Shown here in pieces: positions 8,728 to 18,174 of a stretch of DNA of 64,000 bases; positions within the stretch are counted from its first letter, which is position 1, and each line of letters opens with the position of its first letter. The stretch is from Oceanicaulis sp. HTCC2633 (lineage in GTDB: Bacteria > Pseudomonadota > Alphaproteobacteria > Caulobacterales > Maricaulaceae), in assembly GCF_000152745.1 (NCBI RefSeq), contig NZ_CH672428.1:2509425-2573424 (forward strand). Reading direction: 5' to 3'. A program made the translations under genes and the position numbers. The notes beneath the pieces were generated by a model. The model ran no database searches and was not told the DNA's origin. It saw only the letters and a list, made by a program, of their open reading frames with translations.

Positions 8728-10020
8728 ATGCTTAAATCTGTTTTGGCTGCAGCCGCCGGACTTGTGATGCTGGCGGGCGGCGCCGTCGCCCAGCAATTGA
8801 GCTGGCCGCAGGGCGAGACGTTCACCAGCCGGGACTATCAGGACATCCTGCACCAGGTGACCAAGCCCGGGGCGCGTCCCGCGACCGGAGCCAGCGCCAT
8901 TGCCGGCGATGACAGCTGCCAATACGCCAATGACAATGAGTGTGACGAGCCGGGTCTGGGCACCGGCGCCTGCGTGGCTGGCACGGATCATTCCGATTGC
9001 TGGCGGTTGATGGCGGGCGTCGAGGATGATTCCTGCCAGTGGGCCAATGACGGCGAATGTGATGAGCCCGGCTTCGGCACGGGCGCCTGCACCCAGGCCA
9101 CGGACCGCACCGATTGCGGCGCGCTGATCGAACTGCGCTTCCGCAATGACCAGTGCGAGACGGCTTTCAACGGCGTTTGCGAGGAGCCGGGCGTGGGCAA
9201 TGGCGCCTGCGAGGCGCGGACCGACCGCGCCGACTGCATCGGTCGCGAGCGCCCGATGACCATTCAGGATCATTATTTCGGTCATGATGACCGGGTGCTG
9301 ATGGATACGGGCGTCTTCCCGTGGAGCGTTGTGGGGTACATCGTCTTTGACGCTGGCGGGACCTGCACCGCCACTCTCATTGACGAGGATGTGCTGATCA
9401 CGGCGGCCCATTGCGTATCCGAGAACGGGCGCATCAATGCCGCCGGCGTGTTCCATACCGGCGAGAACCTGCCGGGCGGCGGTCGCTCGGCCCGGGTAAT
9501 CGACTACCTCATGGATTCCGAATGGGATGAAGAGGTCTTCAATGCCGGCGATGACCGCGACGGCACGGACTGGGCCATGCTGCGCATTGACCAGCCGCTG
9601 GGCGCGGAGCTGGGTCATGTGGGTTTCGAGGCGCTGGTGGATGTCGAGGGCCCGCGCGCGGCCCTGCGTGCGCCCATCCGTCAGGCGGGATATTCCTGGG
9701 ACACCGGCGAGCATCTGTCGGGCAATCTTGATTGCCGCATGGTCGAGGTCTTCGACGACAACACCATGGCGCACAATTGCGACACCACGCGCGGGGATTC
9801 CGGATCCCCCTTCATGATCGAACGCAATGGCGAGTGGCGCGTGGTGGCGACCGATTCCAATTTCCGCTCCAATCCGGACGGACCCTTCATCTATATCGCG
9901 GCGCGGTCGGATCGCTGGGTTCCGCTGGTGGCGGACTTCGCCGCGGGACGGATCGGGAATGGCGGCCTGCGTCCGCGCGGGCCGGGCAAGCCTGGCAAGC
10001 CCGAGCCGATCAAGAAATAG
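8728..10020 (+). CDS. Secreted trypsin-like serine protease with three Cys-rich repeats
   Basis: The 430-aa precursor has a signal peptide (residues 1-21, cut after AVA), three four-cysteine repeats at about 61-91, 100-130 and 140-170, then a peptidase S1 domain. The catalytic triad is visible: His228 in LITAAHC, Asp281 in GTDWAMLRID and Ser358 in RGDSGSPF. The tail is Pro/Gly/Lys rich. The start at 8728 is chosen because the signal peptide follows directly; upstream in-frame residues do not look coding. The enzyme should be exported to the periplasm or outside. The repeats could bind metal or a target surface, but their role is unknown. Confidence 0.88.
   Translation: MLKSVLAAAAGLVMLAGGAVAQQLSWPQGETFTSRDYQDILHQVTKPGARPATGASAIAGDDSCQYANDNECDEPGLGTGACVAGTDHSDCWRLMAGVEDDSCQWANDGECDEPGFGTGACTQATDRTDCGALIELRFRNDQCETAFNGVCEEPGVGNGACEARTDRADCIGRERPMTIQDHYFGHDDRVLMDTGVFPWSVVGYIVFDAGGTCTATLIDEDVLITAAHCVSENGRINAAGVFHTGENLPGGGRSARVIDYLMDSEWDEEVFNAGDDRDGTDWAMLRIDQPLGAELGHVGFEALVDVEGPRAALRAPIRQAGYSWDTGEHLSGNLDCRMVEVFDDNTMAHNCDTTRGDSGSPFMIERNGEWRVVATDSNFRSNPDGPFIYIAARSDRWVPLVADFAAGRIGNGGLRPRGPGKPGKPEPIKK
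8908..9237 (+). repeat. Three tandem 31-residue cysteine-rich protein repeats
   Basis: Within the protease, three units share the pattern C-x2-A-N/F-N/D-x2-C-(D/E)EPG-x-G-x-GAC-x3-TD-x2-DC, spaced 39-40 residues apart. Each unit has four cysteines and several acidic residues, consistent with two disulfides and possibly a bound calcium ion. The third is the most diverged. Confidence 0.85.
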
Positions 10021-10032
10021 CCGCAGGCGCGA

Positions 10033-11055
10033 TCAGAACTCCCGGACGAGGGCGAGGTCGGTGCGACTGTCACCGGCCTCGAAGCCCGGCTCGGGGTCAA
10101 ATTCGTAGCGATACCGGTAGCGCAGCTCCAGCGACCACAGATCCCCAAGATCGGTGTTCAGCTTGAAGAGCTGGTCGGCGCGCGCATTGTTGGAAGCCAG
10201 GAACCGGGTTTCAGATTCCAGCCGCATGCTGTCGCTGAGCTGAAGCTCGACATCGGACAGCAGGTCGAATGCGCCCTCATAATAGGAGCCGTTGTCCGCT
10301 TCCTGGATGTATCTCAGGCCGGGTGCGGCGCGGATCGTCCATTCCGCCTTGTCGCGCTGCAGGGCGCGATAGCCGGCGCCGACGCCCATGAAACCCGTCC
10401 AGTCAAAGCCCGAGACCTGGTCGCGCTCCCATTCTGTATTGGTGAACAGGGTCCAGCGGTCACCGGCCTCGCGCTCGCCGCGCGCTTTCAGGATCAGCTC
10501 GTCCCGTCCCACATTGTCGTCCACTTCGGAATAGGAATAGATGATGCTGGATTCAAAGCCCCAGCCGACCAGTTCGCGCTCCGCATCCAGGCCCAGCGTA
10601 TAGTCCAGCCGATCGGTGTCTCCGCTGTCAGCGCGCACGCCCAGCCGGACCTTGCCGGTCCACAGCTCGGATTCAGCCTGGGTCAGCAGCAGGACGGCGG
10701 AGGTCGGGGCGGCGATCCAGAACGGGTCGACCCTGGAGGTCAGCTCGTTCTCGACCGCCGCCTCTTGCAGCTCGGCGTCCACCGCGATCATGGCGGGGGG
10801 CGGAACAGGCGTCACGGGCGCGACCGGCAGGCCCAGCGTTCTGCGGGCTATGATCGCGTGATGATCAGACAGGCGCGCGGCGCCAACTGCGATCCGTTCC
10901 GCCGATTGCGTCAGGGACAGCAGATGGATGGCGTTGGTGAAGACCGCCTCGTCATCCTCCGCCGCAGCCGCCGCCAAGAGCTCCTGGAAAGGGGGGGCGA
11001 GGCCTTCCGCCGGCGCAGCGGCGAGGGTAAGAGCAGCAAAGGCGGACAGGATCAT
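10033..11055 (-). CDS. DUF481 (YdiY-like) outer-membrane protein
   Basis: The 340-aa protein starts with a signal peptide (hydrophobic about residues 2-14). An alanine-rich helical N-terminal part follows. From about residue 130 it shows alternating strands typical of DUF481 beta-barrels, for example GKVRLGVRADSGDTDRLDYTLGLDAE in part, GFMGVGAGYR and LELRYRYRYEFDPEPG. It ends in phenylalanine (LALVREF), as outer-membrane barrels do. E. coli YdiY is called salt-induced, but function is unclear. It converges on the protease gene, 12 bases away. Confidence 0.85.
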   Translation of the reverse strand: MILSAFAALTLAAAPAEGLAPPFQELLAAAAAEDDEAVFTNAIHLLSLTQSAERIAVGAARLSDHHAIIARRTLGLPVAPVTPVPPPAMIAVDAELQEAAVENELTSRVDPFWIAAPTSAVLLLTQAESELWTGKVRLGVRADSGDTDRLDYTLGLDAERELVGWGFESSIIYSYSEVDDNVGRDELILKARGEREAGDRWTLFTNTEWERDQVSGFDWTGFMGVGAGYRALQRDKAEWTIRAAPGLRYIQEADNGSYYEGAFDLLSDVELQLSDSMRLESETRFLASNNARADQLFKLNTDLGDLWSLELRYRYRYEFDPEPGFEAGDSRTDLALVREF

Positions 11056-11206
11056 GCATCAGGCTCCGGGCGGGGATAGGAAAACAAACACATTCGGACG
11101 GGGAAACAAACCCTTGAGCCTGTAAAACTGCCGTATGCCTTGACGCTTGCGCAGGAACGCGGCACGCCTTTGACCTCATTGGCGCTCCTTTGTGACGAGA
11201 TCTGAA

Positions 11207-11941
11207 ATGACCGACCCAGTCGCTGACCGTTATGCCCGCACCGAGCCGCTCTTTCCCGACTGGGCGGCCCCGATCTATTTGTGGGTGTCGGTCGCGGCCT
11301 CGGTGATCTATCTGGGCCTGGACCTGACGACGGCCTCCATGCCGGGGCTGGCGCTGACCAAGGCGCTGGGGATCATCCTGCTGGGCGTCTATGCGCTGCT
11401 CAAACGCGCGCCTGTGCTGGCTGTGGCGCTGCTCTTGTCGGCGGGTGGGGATTACGCCCTCGCCATGCGGCCCCCTCAACTGGAAGCCGGGATCGGCTTC
11501 TTTGGCGCCGCACATCTCACCTACATCGCCATTTTCGCGCTGATGGTCCTGAAGGGCGGGATCAAGCGCGAGGGCCTAGTGCTGGCGGGCGGCCTGTTCG
11601 TCTATGGCGTGGCGATGTGGCTGTGGCTCAATGGCGGCATGGGCGCGCTGATCGCGCCGGCCAGCATCTATCTGGGCATCATCCTGGTGATGGCCATGGC
11701 CGCAGGGATGATCAAAGGCCCCAATCTCATCGTGATCGGGGCCCTGTTGTTCGTGGTGTCGGATTCGGTGCTGGCCATGCGCTGGTTCCGCGGCGTGCTC
11801 GTGTTCGAGAACGGGCTCGACTGGGGCGGCGTCATCGTCTGGGCCACCTATTACGGCGCGCAGCTCTGCCTGACCCTGGGCGTGGTTCGCGCGCGGGCGT
11901 TGCAGGCGATCACGGGGCGGAAGGCTGAGCCGGCGGCTTAG
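11207..11941 (+). CDS. YhhN/TMEM86 family membrane protein (lysoplasmalogenase-like)
   Basis: The 244-aa protein has about eight hydrophobic segments. It carries the family's conserved acidic residues in SAGGDYALAM (near residue 89) and VSDSVLAMRWF (near 185). Animal relatives hydrolyse the vinyl-ether bond of lysoplasmalogens; the bacterial substrate is mostly unknown. The ATG at 11207 is favoured over one five codons earlier because of fit to the family. Its TAG stop overlaps the stop of rpoH by four bases on the opposite strand. Confidence 0.83.
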   Translation: MTDPVADRYARTEPLFPDWAAPIYLWVSVAASVIYLGLDLTTASMPGLALTKALGIILLGVYALLKRAPVLAVALLLSAGGDYALAMRPPQLEAGIGFFGAAHLTYIAIFALMVLKGGIKREGLVLAGGLFVYGVAMWLWLNGGMGALIAPASIYLGIILVMAMAAGMIKGPNLIVIGALLFVVSDSVLAMRWFRGVLVFENGLDWGGVIVWATYYGAQLCLTLGVVRARALQAITGRKAEPAA

Positions 11942-12828
11942 GCCGGCATCAGGCCGCGTTCCTCGGCCAGCCGCTTCATCTCGTTCTGCAGCTTTTCAAA
12001 CGCGCGCACCTCGATCTGGCGGATGCGTTCGCGGCTGACGCCATAGACCTGGGCGAGATCCTCGAGCGTTTTCGGCTCCTCGGTGAGGCGGCGTTCCTGG
12101 ATGATGTTCTGCTCACGCTCGTTCAGCGCGCCCATGGCCTCCTGTAGGAGGGTCATGCGCATGGAGAATTCATCGGATTCCGCGAGCTCGTCCTCGGCGT
12201 CATCCGCATCATCATCGGCCAGCCAGTCCTGCCATTCCGCCTCGCCATCCGCGCGCATCGGCGCGTTAAGGGACGCATCGGGGCCGGACAGGCGACGGTT
12301 CATGGAGATGACGTCGTCATCGGTGACGCCGAGCTTGGTGGCGATTTCCTCGACCTGATCGGGGCGCAGATCGCCCTCGTCCAGCGCGCGCATCTGGCTC
12401 TTCATCCGGCGGAGGTTGAAGAACAGCTTCTTCTGTGCGGCGGTGGTGCCCATTTTCACCAGCGACCAGGAGCGCAGGATGTATTCCTGGATCGAGGCGC
12501 GGATCCACCACATGGCGTAGGTCGCCAGGCGGAAGCCCTTGTCCGGATCGAACTTCTTCACCGCCTGCATCAGGCCCACATTGCCCTCGCTGATCACCTC
12601 GGCGATCGGCAGGCCATAGCCGCGATAGCCCATGGCGATCTTGGCCACGAGACGCAGGTGCGAGGTGACAAGCTGGTGGGCGGCGTCAGAATCCTCGTGT
12701 TCCTGCCAGCGCTTGGCCAGCATGAACTCCTGATCCTTCTCCAGCATGGGGAATTTCCGGATCTCCGCGAGATATCGCGACAGACCGGCTTCGGGCGACA
12801 TGGTCAGCGCCGTTTTCATGTTTGCCAT
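11938..12828 (-). CDS. rpoH: RNA polymerase sigma-32 factor (heat shock)
   Basis: This sigma factor directs transcription of heat-shock genes. The 296-aa protein has region 2 (FDPDKGFRLATYAMWWIRASIQ, in part) near residues 93-115. The RpoH box QKKLFFNLR at 132-140 distinguishes sigma-32 from sigma-70. A C-terminal region 4 helix-turn-helix (LAQVYGVSRERIRQIE) follows. A very acidic insert of alternating D, E and A lies near residues 200-225. I chose the ATG at 12828 because GGGGAG precedes it; a longer in-frame version starting at 12885 has an unrelated N terminus. The 215-base upstream gap should contain its promoter. Confidence 0.95.
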   Translation of the reverse strand: MANMKTALTMSPEAGLSRYLAEIRKFPMLEKDQEFMLAKRWQEHEDSDAAHQLVTSHLRLVAKIAMGYRGYGLPIAEVISEGNVGLMQAVKKFDPDKGFRLATYAMWWIRASIQEYILRSWSLVKMGTTAAQKKLFFNLRRMKSQMRALDEGDLRPDQVEEIATKLGVTDDDVISMNRRLSGPDASLNAPMRADGEAEWQDWLADDDADDAEDELAESDEFSMRMTLLQEAMGALNEREQNIIQERRLTEEPKTLEDLAQVYGVSRERIRQIEVRAFEKLQNEMKRLAEERGLMPA

Positions 12829-13043
12829 GGTTGTCACTCCCCAGTGAGCCCTTGGCGCCGACGGAATGACCAGCGCCGCGTTCATTTAGGTAGCCGATTT
12901 GCAGATTGGTAGGGGTCACAAGCCAGTGAAGCTGAAACCCGATCTGACACATCCTGCAATAAACCAGAAAACGGCGCCCAGATTAAGGCTCTCAGCGGAA
13001 ACAATGTATTGCTCTCGCGCGAAAGCCCGCGAAAACTGACCCC

Positions 13044-13562
13044 ATGAGCATTACCGTGAGACAGGCCCGATCGGGCGATCAGGACGCCCTCGCCCTTGTG
13101 GGGGCGACGACCTTTCTGGAAAGCTATGCCGGCGTGGTCGACGGCGGCGCGATCATCCGTCATTGCGCCGAGCGTCACACGCCGGAGGTCTACGGACAGG
13201 CGCTTGAAACGCGCAGTCATGCGCTCTGGCTGGCCGAGATGGCGCCGGGCGCGGCGCCCGTGGGCTATCTGCACCTGACCCCGCCCGACCTTCCGGTCGA
13301 GACACGGCCTGACGATCTCGAGATCAAGCGCATCTATGTACTGGCGAGCCTGCACCGCACGGGCCTGGGGCGCCGCTTCATCGCCGAGGCGGTCAACCAT
13401 GCCCGCGCAGAGGGGGCGTCGCGACTTCTGCTGGGGGTGTATCAGGGGAATGAACGGGCGCTCGCCTTCTATGAGCGCATGGGCTTCGACAAGATCGGCA
13501 CGCGACAGTTCGATGTGGGCGGACGCATCTATGACGATTGGGTGCTGGCGTTGGGCGTCTAG
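13044..13562 (+). CDS. GNAT family N-acetyltransferase
   Basis: The 172-aa protein has the GNAT acetyl-CoA fold: beta strand 4 with IKRIYVLASLHRTGLGRRFI (the R/Q-x-x-G-x-G/A loop at HRTGLGRR, about residues 106-113), and the C-terminal NERALAFYERMGF segment. The substrate is unknown. The ribosome site is weak. The gene and the following symporter lie on the + strand between rpoH and rluD, both on the minus strand. Confidence 0.87.
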   Translation: MSITVRQARSGDQDALALVGATTFLESYAGVVDGGAIIRHCAERHTPEVYGQALETRSHALWLAEMAPGAAPVGYLHLTPPDLPVETRPDDLEIKRIYVLASLHRTGLGRRFIAEAVNHARAEGASRLLLGVYQGNERALAFYERMGFDKIGTRQFDVGGRIYDDWVLALGV

Positions 13563-13634
13563 CCTGAAAGGGTGCTCAAGCCCCTAATCCGATTGTCACT
13601 TTATGCGCTCTCTTAAGCGCTTTAGGGTTGGCGC

Positions 13635-14522
13635 ATGGATACTCTGTTTGCGCAAGTTCTGCTCCCGCTCGCCCTGGCGTTCATCATGTTCACTCTCGGG
13701 GTGGGGCTGACGCCGGCGGACTTCAAACGCATCGCCTTGCAGCCCAGGGCCTTTCTCGTCGGCACGGCGTTGCAATTCATATCCCTGCCGCTGATCGCGA
13801 TCGCACTCGTGGCCTTCCTGCCCATCCCGCCCATCGTCAAGGTCGGCGTGGTTTTGCTGGCGGCCTGTCCGGGCGGCACGACATCGAACCTGCTCACGCA
13901 CATGGCGCGCGGCGATGTCGCGCTGTCGGTCTCCCTGACCGCGATCACCTCGCTCGCCTCGGTGGTGACCGTGCCGGTGGTGCTGATGGTCGCGCTCGCC
14001 CTGTTCATGGGACCGGACGCGCCGCAGGTGGGGATGGTCTCAACGGGCGTGGTGATCTTCGCACTGACCGTCATACCGGTCGGACTGGGCATGATTCTGC
14101 GCAAGCTGGCGCCGAAACCGGCTGTGGCGCTGGAGCGTCATTCGCGTTTCATGTCCGGGCTGGTCTTCACCGCGGTGGTCATCGCCACCGTGCTCAATGA
14201 AGGGATTGGCGAGACCCTGCGGCGTCTCACTCAGGCGGGTGCGGTGTCGCTGGCGTTGAATGTCGCCGCCATGGCGGTGGCGTTCGCGGTGTCGAGCTGG
14301 ATGGCCTTCAAGATGCGTCAGCGCGTGGCCCTTACGCTGGAATGCGGCCTGCAGAACGCCACGCTGGCGATCGTGGTGGCGAGTTCGCTGCTGGGCGATA
14401 TCGACTACGCCATGCCCGCCGCCATCTATGGCCTGATGATGTTCGCAACGGCCGGGCTGTTCATCCTGTGGGCGCGGCGCTGGTCGAAGGCAGCTCTCCG
14501 TGCACGGAATATGGCGCTCTAG
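13635..14522 (+). CDS. Bile acid:sodium symporter family transporter
   Basis: The 295-aa protein is almost entirely hydrophobic with about nine or ten transmembrane helices. Family motifs include MFTLGVGLTPADFKRI near residue 16 and LLAACPGGTTSNLLTHMARGD near 75, the Na+-binding crossover region. LECGLQNATLAIVVASSLL near 235 forms the second crossover. Bacterial members move organic acids, bile acids or pantoate with sodium. The substrate here is not deducible. Its TAG overlaps the stop of rluD by four bases. Confidence 0.9.
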   Translation: MDTLFAQVLLPLALAFIMFTLGVGLTPADFKRIALQPRAFLVGTALQFISLPLIAIALVAFLPIPPIVKVGVVLLAACPGGTTSNLLTHMARGDVALSVSLTAITSLASVVTVPVVLMVALALFMGPDAPQVGMVSTGVVIFALTVIPVGLGMILRKLAPKPAVALERHSRFMSGLVFTAVVIATVLNEGIGETLRRLTQAGAVSLALNVAAMAVAFAVSSWMAFKMRQRVALTLECGLQNATLAIVVASSLLGDIDYAMPAAIYGLMMFATAGLFILWARRWSKAALRARNMAL

Positions 14523-15526
14523 AGCCGCTCCAGAAACCCTTGCAGTCTTTGCATGTCCTTGGGCAGCTCGGTCTCGAACCGCACCTGTTCGCCGGTCACC
14601 GGGTGGTCAAAGCCCAGCACGGCGGCATGCAGCGCCTGGCGGCGGAAATCCTTGAAGTCCTTGCCGCTGTCCAGCTTTGCGAGCGGCGTGGAGCGGCCCC
14701 GGCCATAGACCGGGTCGCCCAGCAGCGGGCAGCCGATATGGGCCATGTGCACCCGGATCTGATGGGTGCGTCCGGTCTCCAGCCGGCAGCGGACCAGCGC
14801 GCACATGGGATGCCCCACAGACTTGCCGGGCTCCTGACCAAAGGTCGCCAGCGTCTCGTAATTGGTGATGGCGTGCTTGCCGGCTTGAGAGCCGGGCGCA
14901 TCGATCACCGCCATCTTCTTGCGATCATGGCTTGATCGCGCCAGTCGCGTCTCGATCCGGCCTGTGCGGGGCTGGGGGGCGGAACGGGTGAACGCCAGAT
15001 AGGCGCGCTCGACCGTGTGGGCGGCGAATTGTGCGGACAGGCCCTGATGCGCCTTGTCGGTCTTGGCGGCGACCATGACGCCGGAGGTGTCCTTGTCGAG
15101 GCGATGGACAATGCCGGGGCGCTCCACCCCGCCGATTCCCGACAGGGACCCCGCGCAGTGAAACAGCAGGGCGTGGACCAGCGTGCCCGTCCAGTTGCCC
15201 GCGGCCGGATGCACCGCCATGCCGGCGGGCTTGTTGATGACGATCAGATGGTCATCCTCGAACAGGACCTCGAGCGGGATGTCCTCGGGCTTGGGCGTGG
15301 CTTCCACCGGAGCCGGCACATCAAGGCGATAGACGCCTTCGCGCACCTTGGCGGAGGGATCCGTAAGCGCCTCTCCATCGACGAACAGGCAGCCTTGCTC
15401 GACCAGCGCCTTGCAGCGTGAGCGTGACAGATCCTCCCAGATCGCGGCCATCCAGCGATCAAGCCGCTCACCGGCGTCAGCGGAAGTTGCAATCTGCTCT
15501 CGTGAAGTCTTGGCGTTCATTTCCAA
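14519..15526 (-). CDS. rluD: RluD-type 23S rRNA pseudouridine synthase
   Basis: The 335-aa protein has an S4 RNA-binding domain (ERLDRWMAAIWEDLSRSRCKALVEQG in part, about residues 20-60) and an RluA-family catalytic domain. The active-site motif HRLDKDTSG near residue 143 contains the catalytic Asp, and GRTHQIRVHMAHIGCPLLGDPVYG is the conserved second motif region. The family makes pseudouridines in helix 69 of 23S rRNA. In many alphaproteobacteria, as I recall it, this gene stands next to rpoH; here two + strand genes separate them. Confidence 0.9.
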   Translation of the reverse strand: MEMNAKTSREQIATSADAGERLDRWMAAIWEDLSRSRCKALVEQGCLFVDGEALTDPSAKVREGVYRLDVPAPVEATPKPEDIPLEVLFEDDHLIVINKPAGMAVHPAAGNWTGTLVHALLFHCAGSLSGIGGVERPGIVHRLDKDTSGVMVAAKTDKAHQGLSAQFAAHTVERAYLAFTRSAPQPRTGRIETRLARSSHDRKKMAVIDAPGSQAGKHAITNYETLATFGQEPGKSVGHPMCALVRCRLETGRTHQIRVHMAHIGCPLLGDPVYGRGRSTPLAKLDSGKDFKDFRRQALHAAVLGFDHPVTGEQVRFETELPKDMQRLQGFLERL

Positions 15527-15705
15527 ATGAATTGACCTATTCGTATATGCATATCCAGTGGCATTTGGGTAACGTCATCTGCATTACGCCGAACCGTAAC
15601 CATTCTTTGTTCGAGTCGTTAGCGAAGCGTCACACTTGACCCCTACCAGCAGCCGGTCTGCGCACATCTCGTGTGCGCTATGTAACAAGTTCAGGGGTCC
15701 TTACA

Positions 15706-18042
15706 ATGACGTTCAAAGCTCGCCTGTCTGCGTGCGCCGCTCTTCTCGCCCTCGCACCGGCCTCGACCGCCTTCGCGCAAACCGAGGTCAATGAGCAGGT
15801 CACCGACGTGATCACCGTGACCACCCAGTTCCGCGAGCAATCCCTCGCTGACGTTCCGATCAACGTGTCGGCGTTCAACGAGGAGCTGATCGAGCGTCTC
15901 GACATCCGCAACATGGAAGACATGGCCCTGTTCACGCCGGGCCTCGTCATTCAGGAGCAGAGCCCGAACAATACCGGCTACTCCCTGCGCGGCATCACCA
16001 CCGACAGCGGCGTTTCGACCGCCGAAGCGCGCGTGGCCATGTTCCAGGACGGCCTGTCCATCTCCCGCTCGCGCGGCTCCTATGTGGAACTGTTCGACAT
16101 CGAGCGGCTGGAAGTCGCCAAGGGCCCGCAGCCGACCCTGTTCGGTCGCGGCGCGCTGATCGGCGGCATCAACATCATCCAGAACAAGGCGGCGTTCGAG
16201 AACTCCGCCAGCGTCTTCGCCGGTCTGGGCAATTACGACGCCTATGAAGTGGGCGGCCATGTGAACTACGCCATCGCCGACGCTTACGGCCTGCGCGTCG
16301 CCGCGGTGAACCGCGTGCGCGACGGTTACATCCCCAATCTGGGCGATGGCGACGACCTGCAGGGTCGTGACGTTCTGGCGGGCCGGGTGGTGTTCTCCGG
16401 CGAACCGACCAGCTCTTTCAGCTTCGACCTGATCGGCAACTGGCAGCAGGACAGCGGTCCGGGCAGCTCGTTCAAATCCGGCGTCATCGCCCCGCAAGGC
16501 GGCAGCACCAATCCGTATTCCGCAGCCGATCTGCGCGTGATCGACGGGTTTGAGAGCAATCAGGGCCTGGGTCTGGACCGGACTGTCTGGGGCATCACCG
16601 CCCTGACCAGCTGGGACATCAACCCGTCCTGGAACCTGTCCACCGTGACCGGCTATCGCGAATACGACTCGGTCGAGATCTTCGACCCGCTCGGCATCGG
16701 CTTCGAGGCCCTGAACTTCGGCGAAGACGCGACCGGTCGCCAGACCAGCCACGAAATGCGCCTGAGCTTTGACAATGGCGGCCGCTTCACCGCGTTTGGC
16801 GGCGTCACCTATTTCTACGAAGCCAACACCCAGCGCATCCCGGCGATCTACAACGAGGCCGTCACCCAGGCCCTGTTCGTGCGTCTGGGCCAGTTCGGCA
16901 ATGTGAACACGCTCGCCGGCCTGCTCGGTGTTCCGGCTTCGGCGCTGACCGATCTCGCCAACCCGTTCCCGTATTCCATCGCCGCCCTGTCCCAGGGCAT
17001 AGGCCTGGTGCCGCTGCGCCCCAACTACACCGAGGAATCCGCGAACGCTGGTTCGACCGAGGCGCTCGATTTCTTCGCCGACGCCTCTTTTGACGTCACT
17101 GACCGCCTGACCGTGACGGCCGGCCTTCGCTATACCGACGAAAGCAAGAATGCGTCCGGTTATGGCGGCACCAGCATGGGGCCGAACCGCGTCACCTTTG
17201 GCCCGGCGCTGATCCTGACCAGCTCGCCGAACGGCGCCGAAATCAGCTCCAGCGCGGACTTTGATGACTGGACCTATCGCGTGAACGCCGCCTACGAGGT
17301 GAGCGATCGCATGAACGCCTGGGTCAGCTATGCCCGCGGTCGCAGCCCGGATCTGATCTCGATCGACTCCAATTCGCCGACCCTGTTCAGCACCTCTCCG
17401 GCCGAGATCGTGGACTCCCTGGAAGTGGGCGCCTTCTTCACGCTGGATCGCGGCACGCTGACCGCCTCCATCTACGAGTCCAAGTACGACAACTTCCGCA
17501 CCTCGGTGTTCGACCCGCTCACCAGCACCTTCGTGCCGCAGAACTCCGGTTCCGCGACCCAGCGGGGCCTCGAGCTGCAGGGCGATTTCCGCATCACCGA
17601 CACGCTCGACCTGATGGCGACCTATTCCTACAACCTCGCCAAGTTCGACAAGACCTCGAACGGCGTGGCTCAGGAGCTGGGCGGCAACCGTTTCCGGTAT
17701 GCGCCCGAGTACTCCTTCTCGCTGGGCGCGCGCTGGGAAGCCCTGACCCGGCCCTGGGGCACGGTGACCATCCTGCCGAGCTTCTCCTGGCAGTCCCATG
17801 TCTTCACCGACAACGACAATGACCGCTTTGTCGGCGTGCGTCAGGACTCCTACGGCCTGCTGCGGGCCCGGGTGCGCTATGATGATCCGTCCGAACGTTA
17901 TTTTGCGGAGATCTACGGCAACAACATCGCTGATCAGGAATACCTGATCGACGCCGGCAACACCGGCGCGGGCTTTGGTCTGCCGACCTTCATCGCCGGC
18001 GCGCCGCGCACTTACGGCTTCCGCATCGGCGCCAGCTTCTAG
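15706..18042 (+). CDS. TonB-dependent outer-membrane receptor
   Basis: The 778-aa protein has a signal peptide ending in STAFAQ near residue 25, then a TonB-box-like DVITVTTQ. The plug domain carries LADVPINVSAFNEELIE, YSLRGITTDSG and IERLEVAKGPQPTLFGRGALIGGINI. A long 22-strand barrel follows, ending in phenylalanine (RIGASF). Such receptors import siderophores, cobalamin, sugars or other large nutrients using proton-motive force. The ATG at 15706 is chosen over one 11 codons upstream because the signal peptide starts there. The next gene encodes a PhoD phosphatase, which suggests a phosphorus-containing substrate; this is inference. Confidence 0.92.
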   Translation: MTFKARLSACAALLALAPASTAFAQTEVNEQVTDVITVTTQFREQSLADVPINVSAFNEELIERLDIRNMEDMALFTPGLVIQEQSPNNTGYSLRGITTDSGVSTAEARVAMFQDGLSISRSRGSYVELFDIERLEVAKGPQPTLFGRGALIGGINIIQNKAAFENSASVFAGLGNYDAYEVGGHVNYAIADAYGLRVAAVNRVRDGYIPNLGDGDDLQGRDVLAGRVVFSGEPTSSFSFDLIGNWQQDSGPGSSFKSGVIAPQGGSTNPYSAADLRVIDGFESNQGLGLDRTVWGITALTSWDINPSWNLSTVTGYREYDSVEIFDPLGIGFEALNFGEDATGRQTSHEMRLSFDNGGRFTAFGGVTYFYEANTQRIPAIYNEAVTQALFVRLGQFGNVNTLAGLLGVPASALTDLANPFPYSIAALSQGIGLVPLRPNYTEESANAGSTEALDFFADASFDVTDRLTVTAGLRYTDESKNASGYGGTSMGPNRVTFGPALILTSSPNGAEISSSADFDDWTYRVNAAYEVSDRMNAWVSYARGRSPDLISIDSNSPTLFSTSPAEIVDSLEVGAFFTLDRGTLTASIYESKYDNFRTSVFDPLTSTFVPQNSGSATQRGLELQGDFRITDTLDLMATYSYNLAKFDKTSNGVAQELGGNRFRYAPEYSFSLGARWEALTRPWGTVTILPSFSWQSHVFTDNDNDRFVGVRQDSYGLLRARVRYDDPSERYFAEIYGNNIADQEYLIDAGNTGAGFGLPTFIAGAPRTYGFRIGASF

Positions 18043-18080
18043 GCTGACGCATTAAGACTCGTCCGGGGGGACGGGGCTGT

Positions 18081-18122
18081 GGCCGGCGCGGGGAGAGGGG
18101 CCTTGCGCCGGCCTTCTTGTTT
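18081..18122 (+). terminator. Terminator-like hairpin between TonB receptor and phoD
   Basis: A 9 bp stem (GGCCGGCGC with GCGCCGGCC), loop of 15 bases, is followed by TTCTTGTTT. It could end or attenuate transcription after the receptor gene, so phoD may be partly independent. Confidence 0.6.
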
Positions 18123-18174
18123 GGTTTCTACTTTGCCCGAGCTCGCTCGATCGAGCCGATCACAGGGGGATGAC

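Noticed and set aside
15545-15554. Palindrome ATATGCATAT upstream of rluD
   Set aside because: Only 10 bp, self-complementary by AT content, with no regulator nearby; too short to claim as an operator.
15691-17799. 702-codon open frame on the minus strand across the TonB receptor gene
   Set aside because: It is the mirror of a strongly supported receptor gene; the translation is a low-complexity mix of His, Arg, Gly and Ala with no domain. High GC produces such frames.
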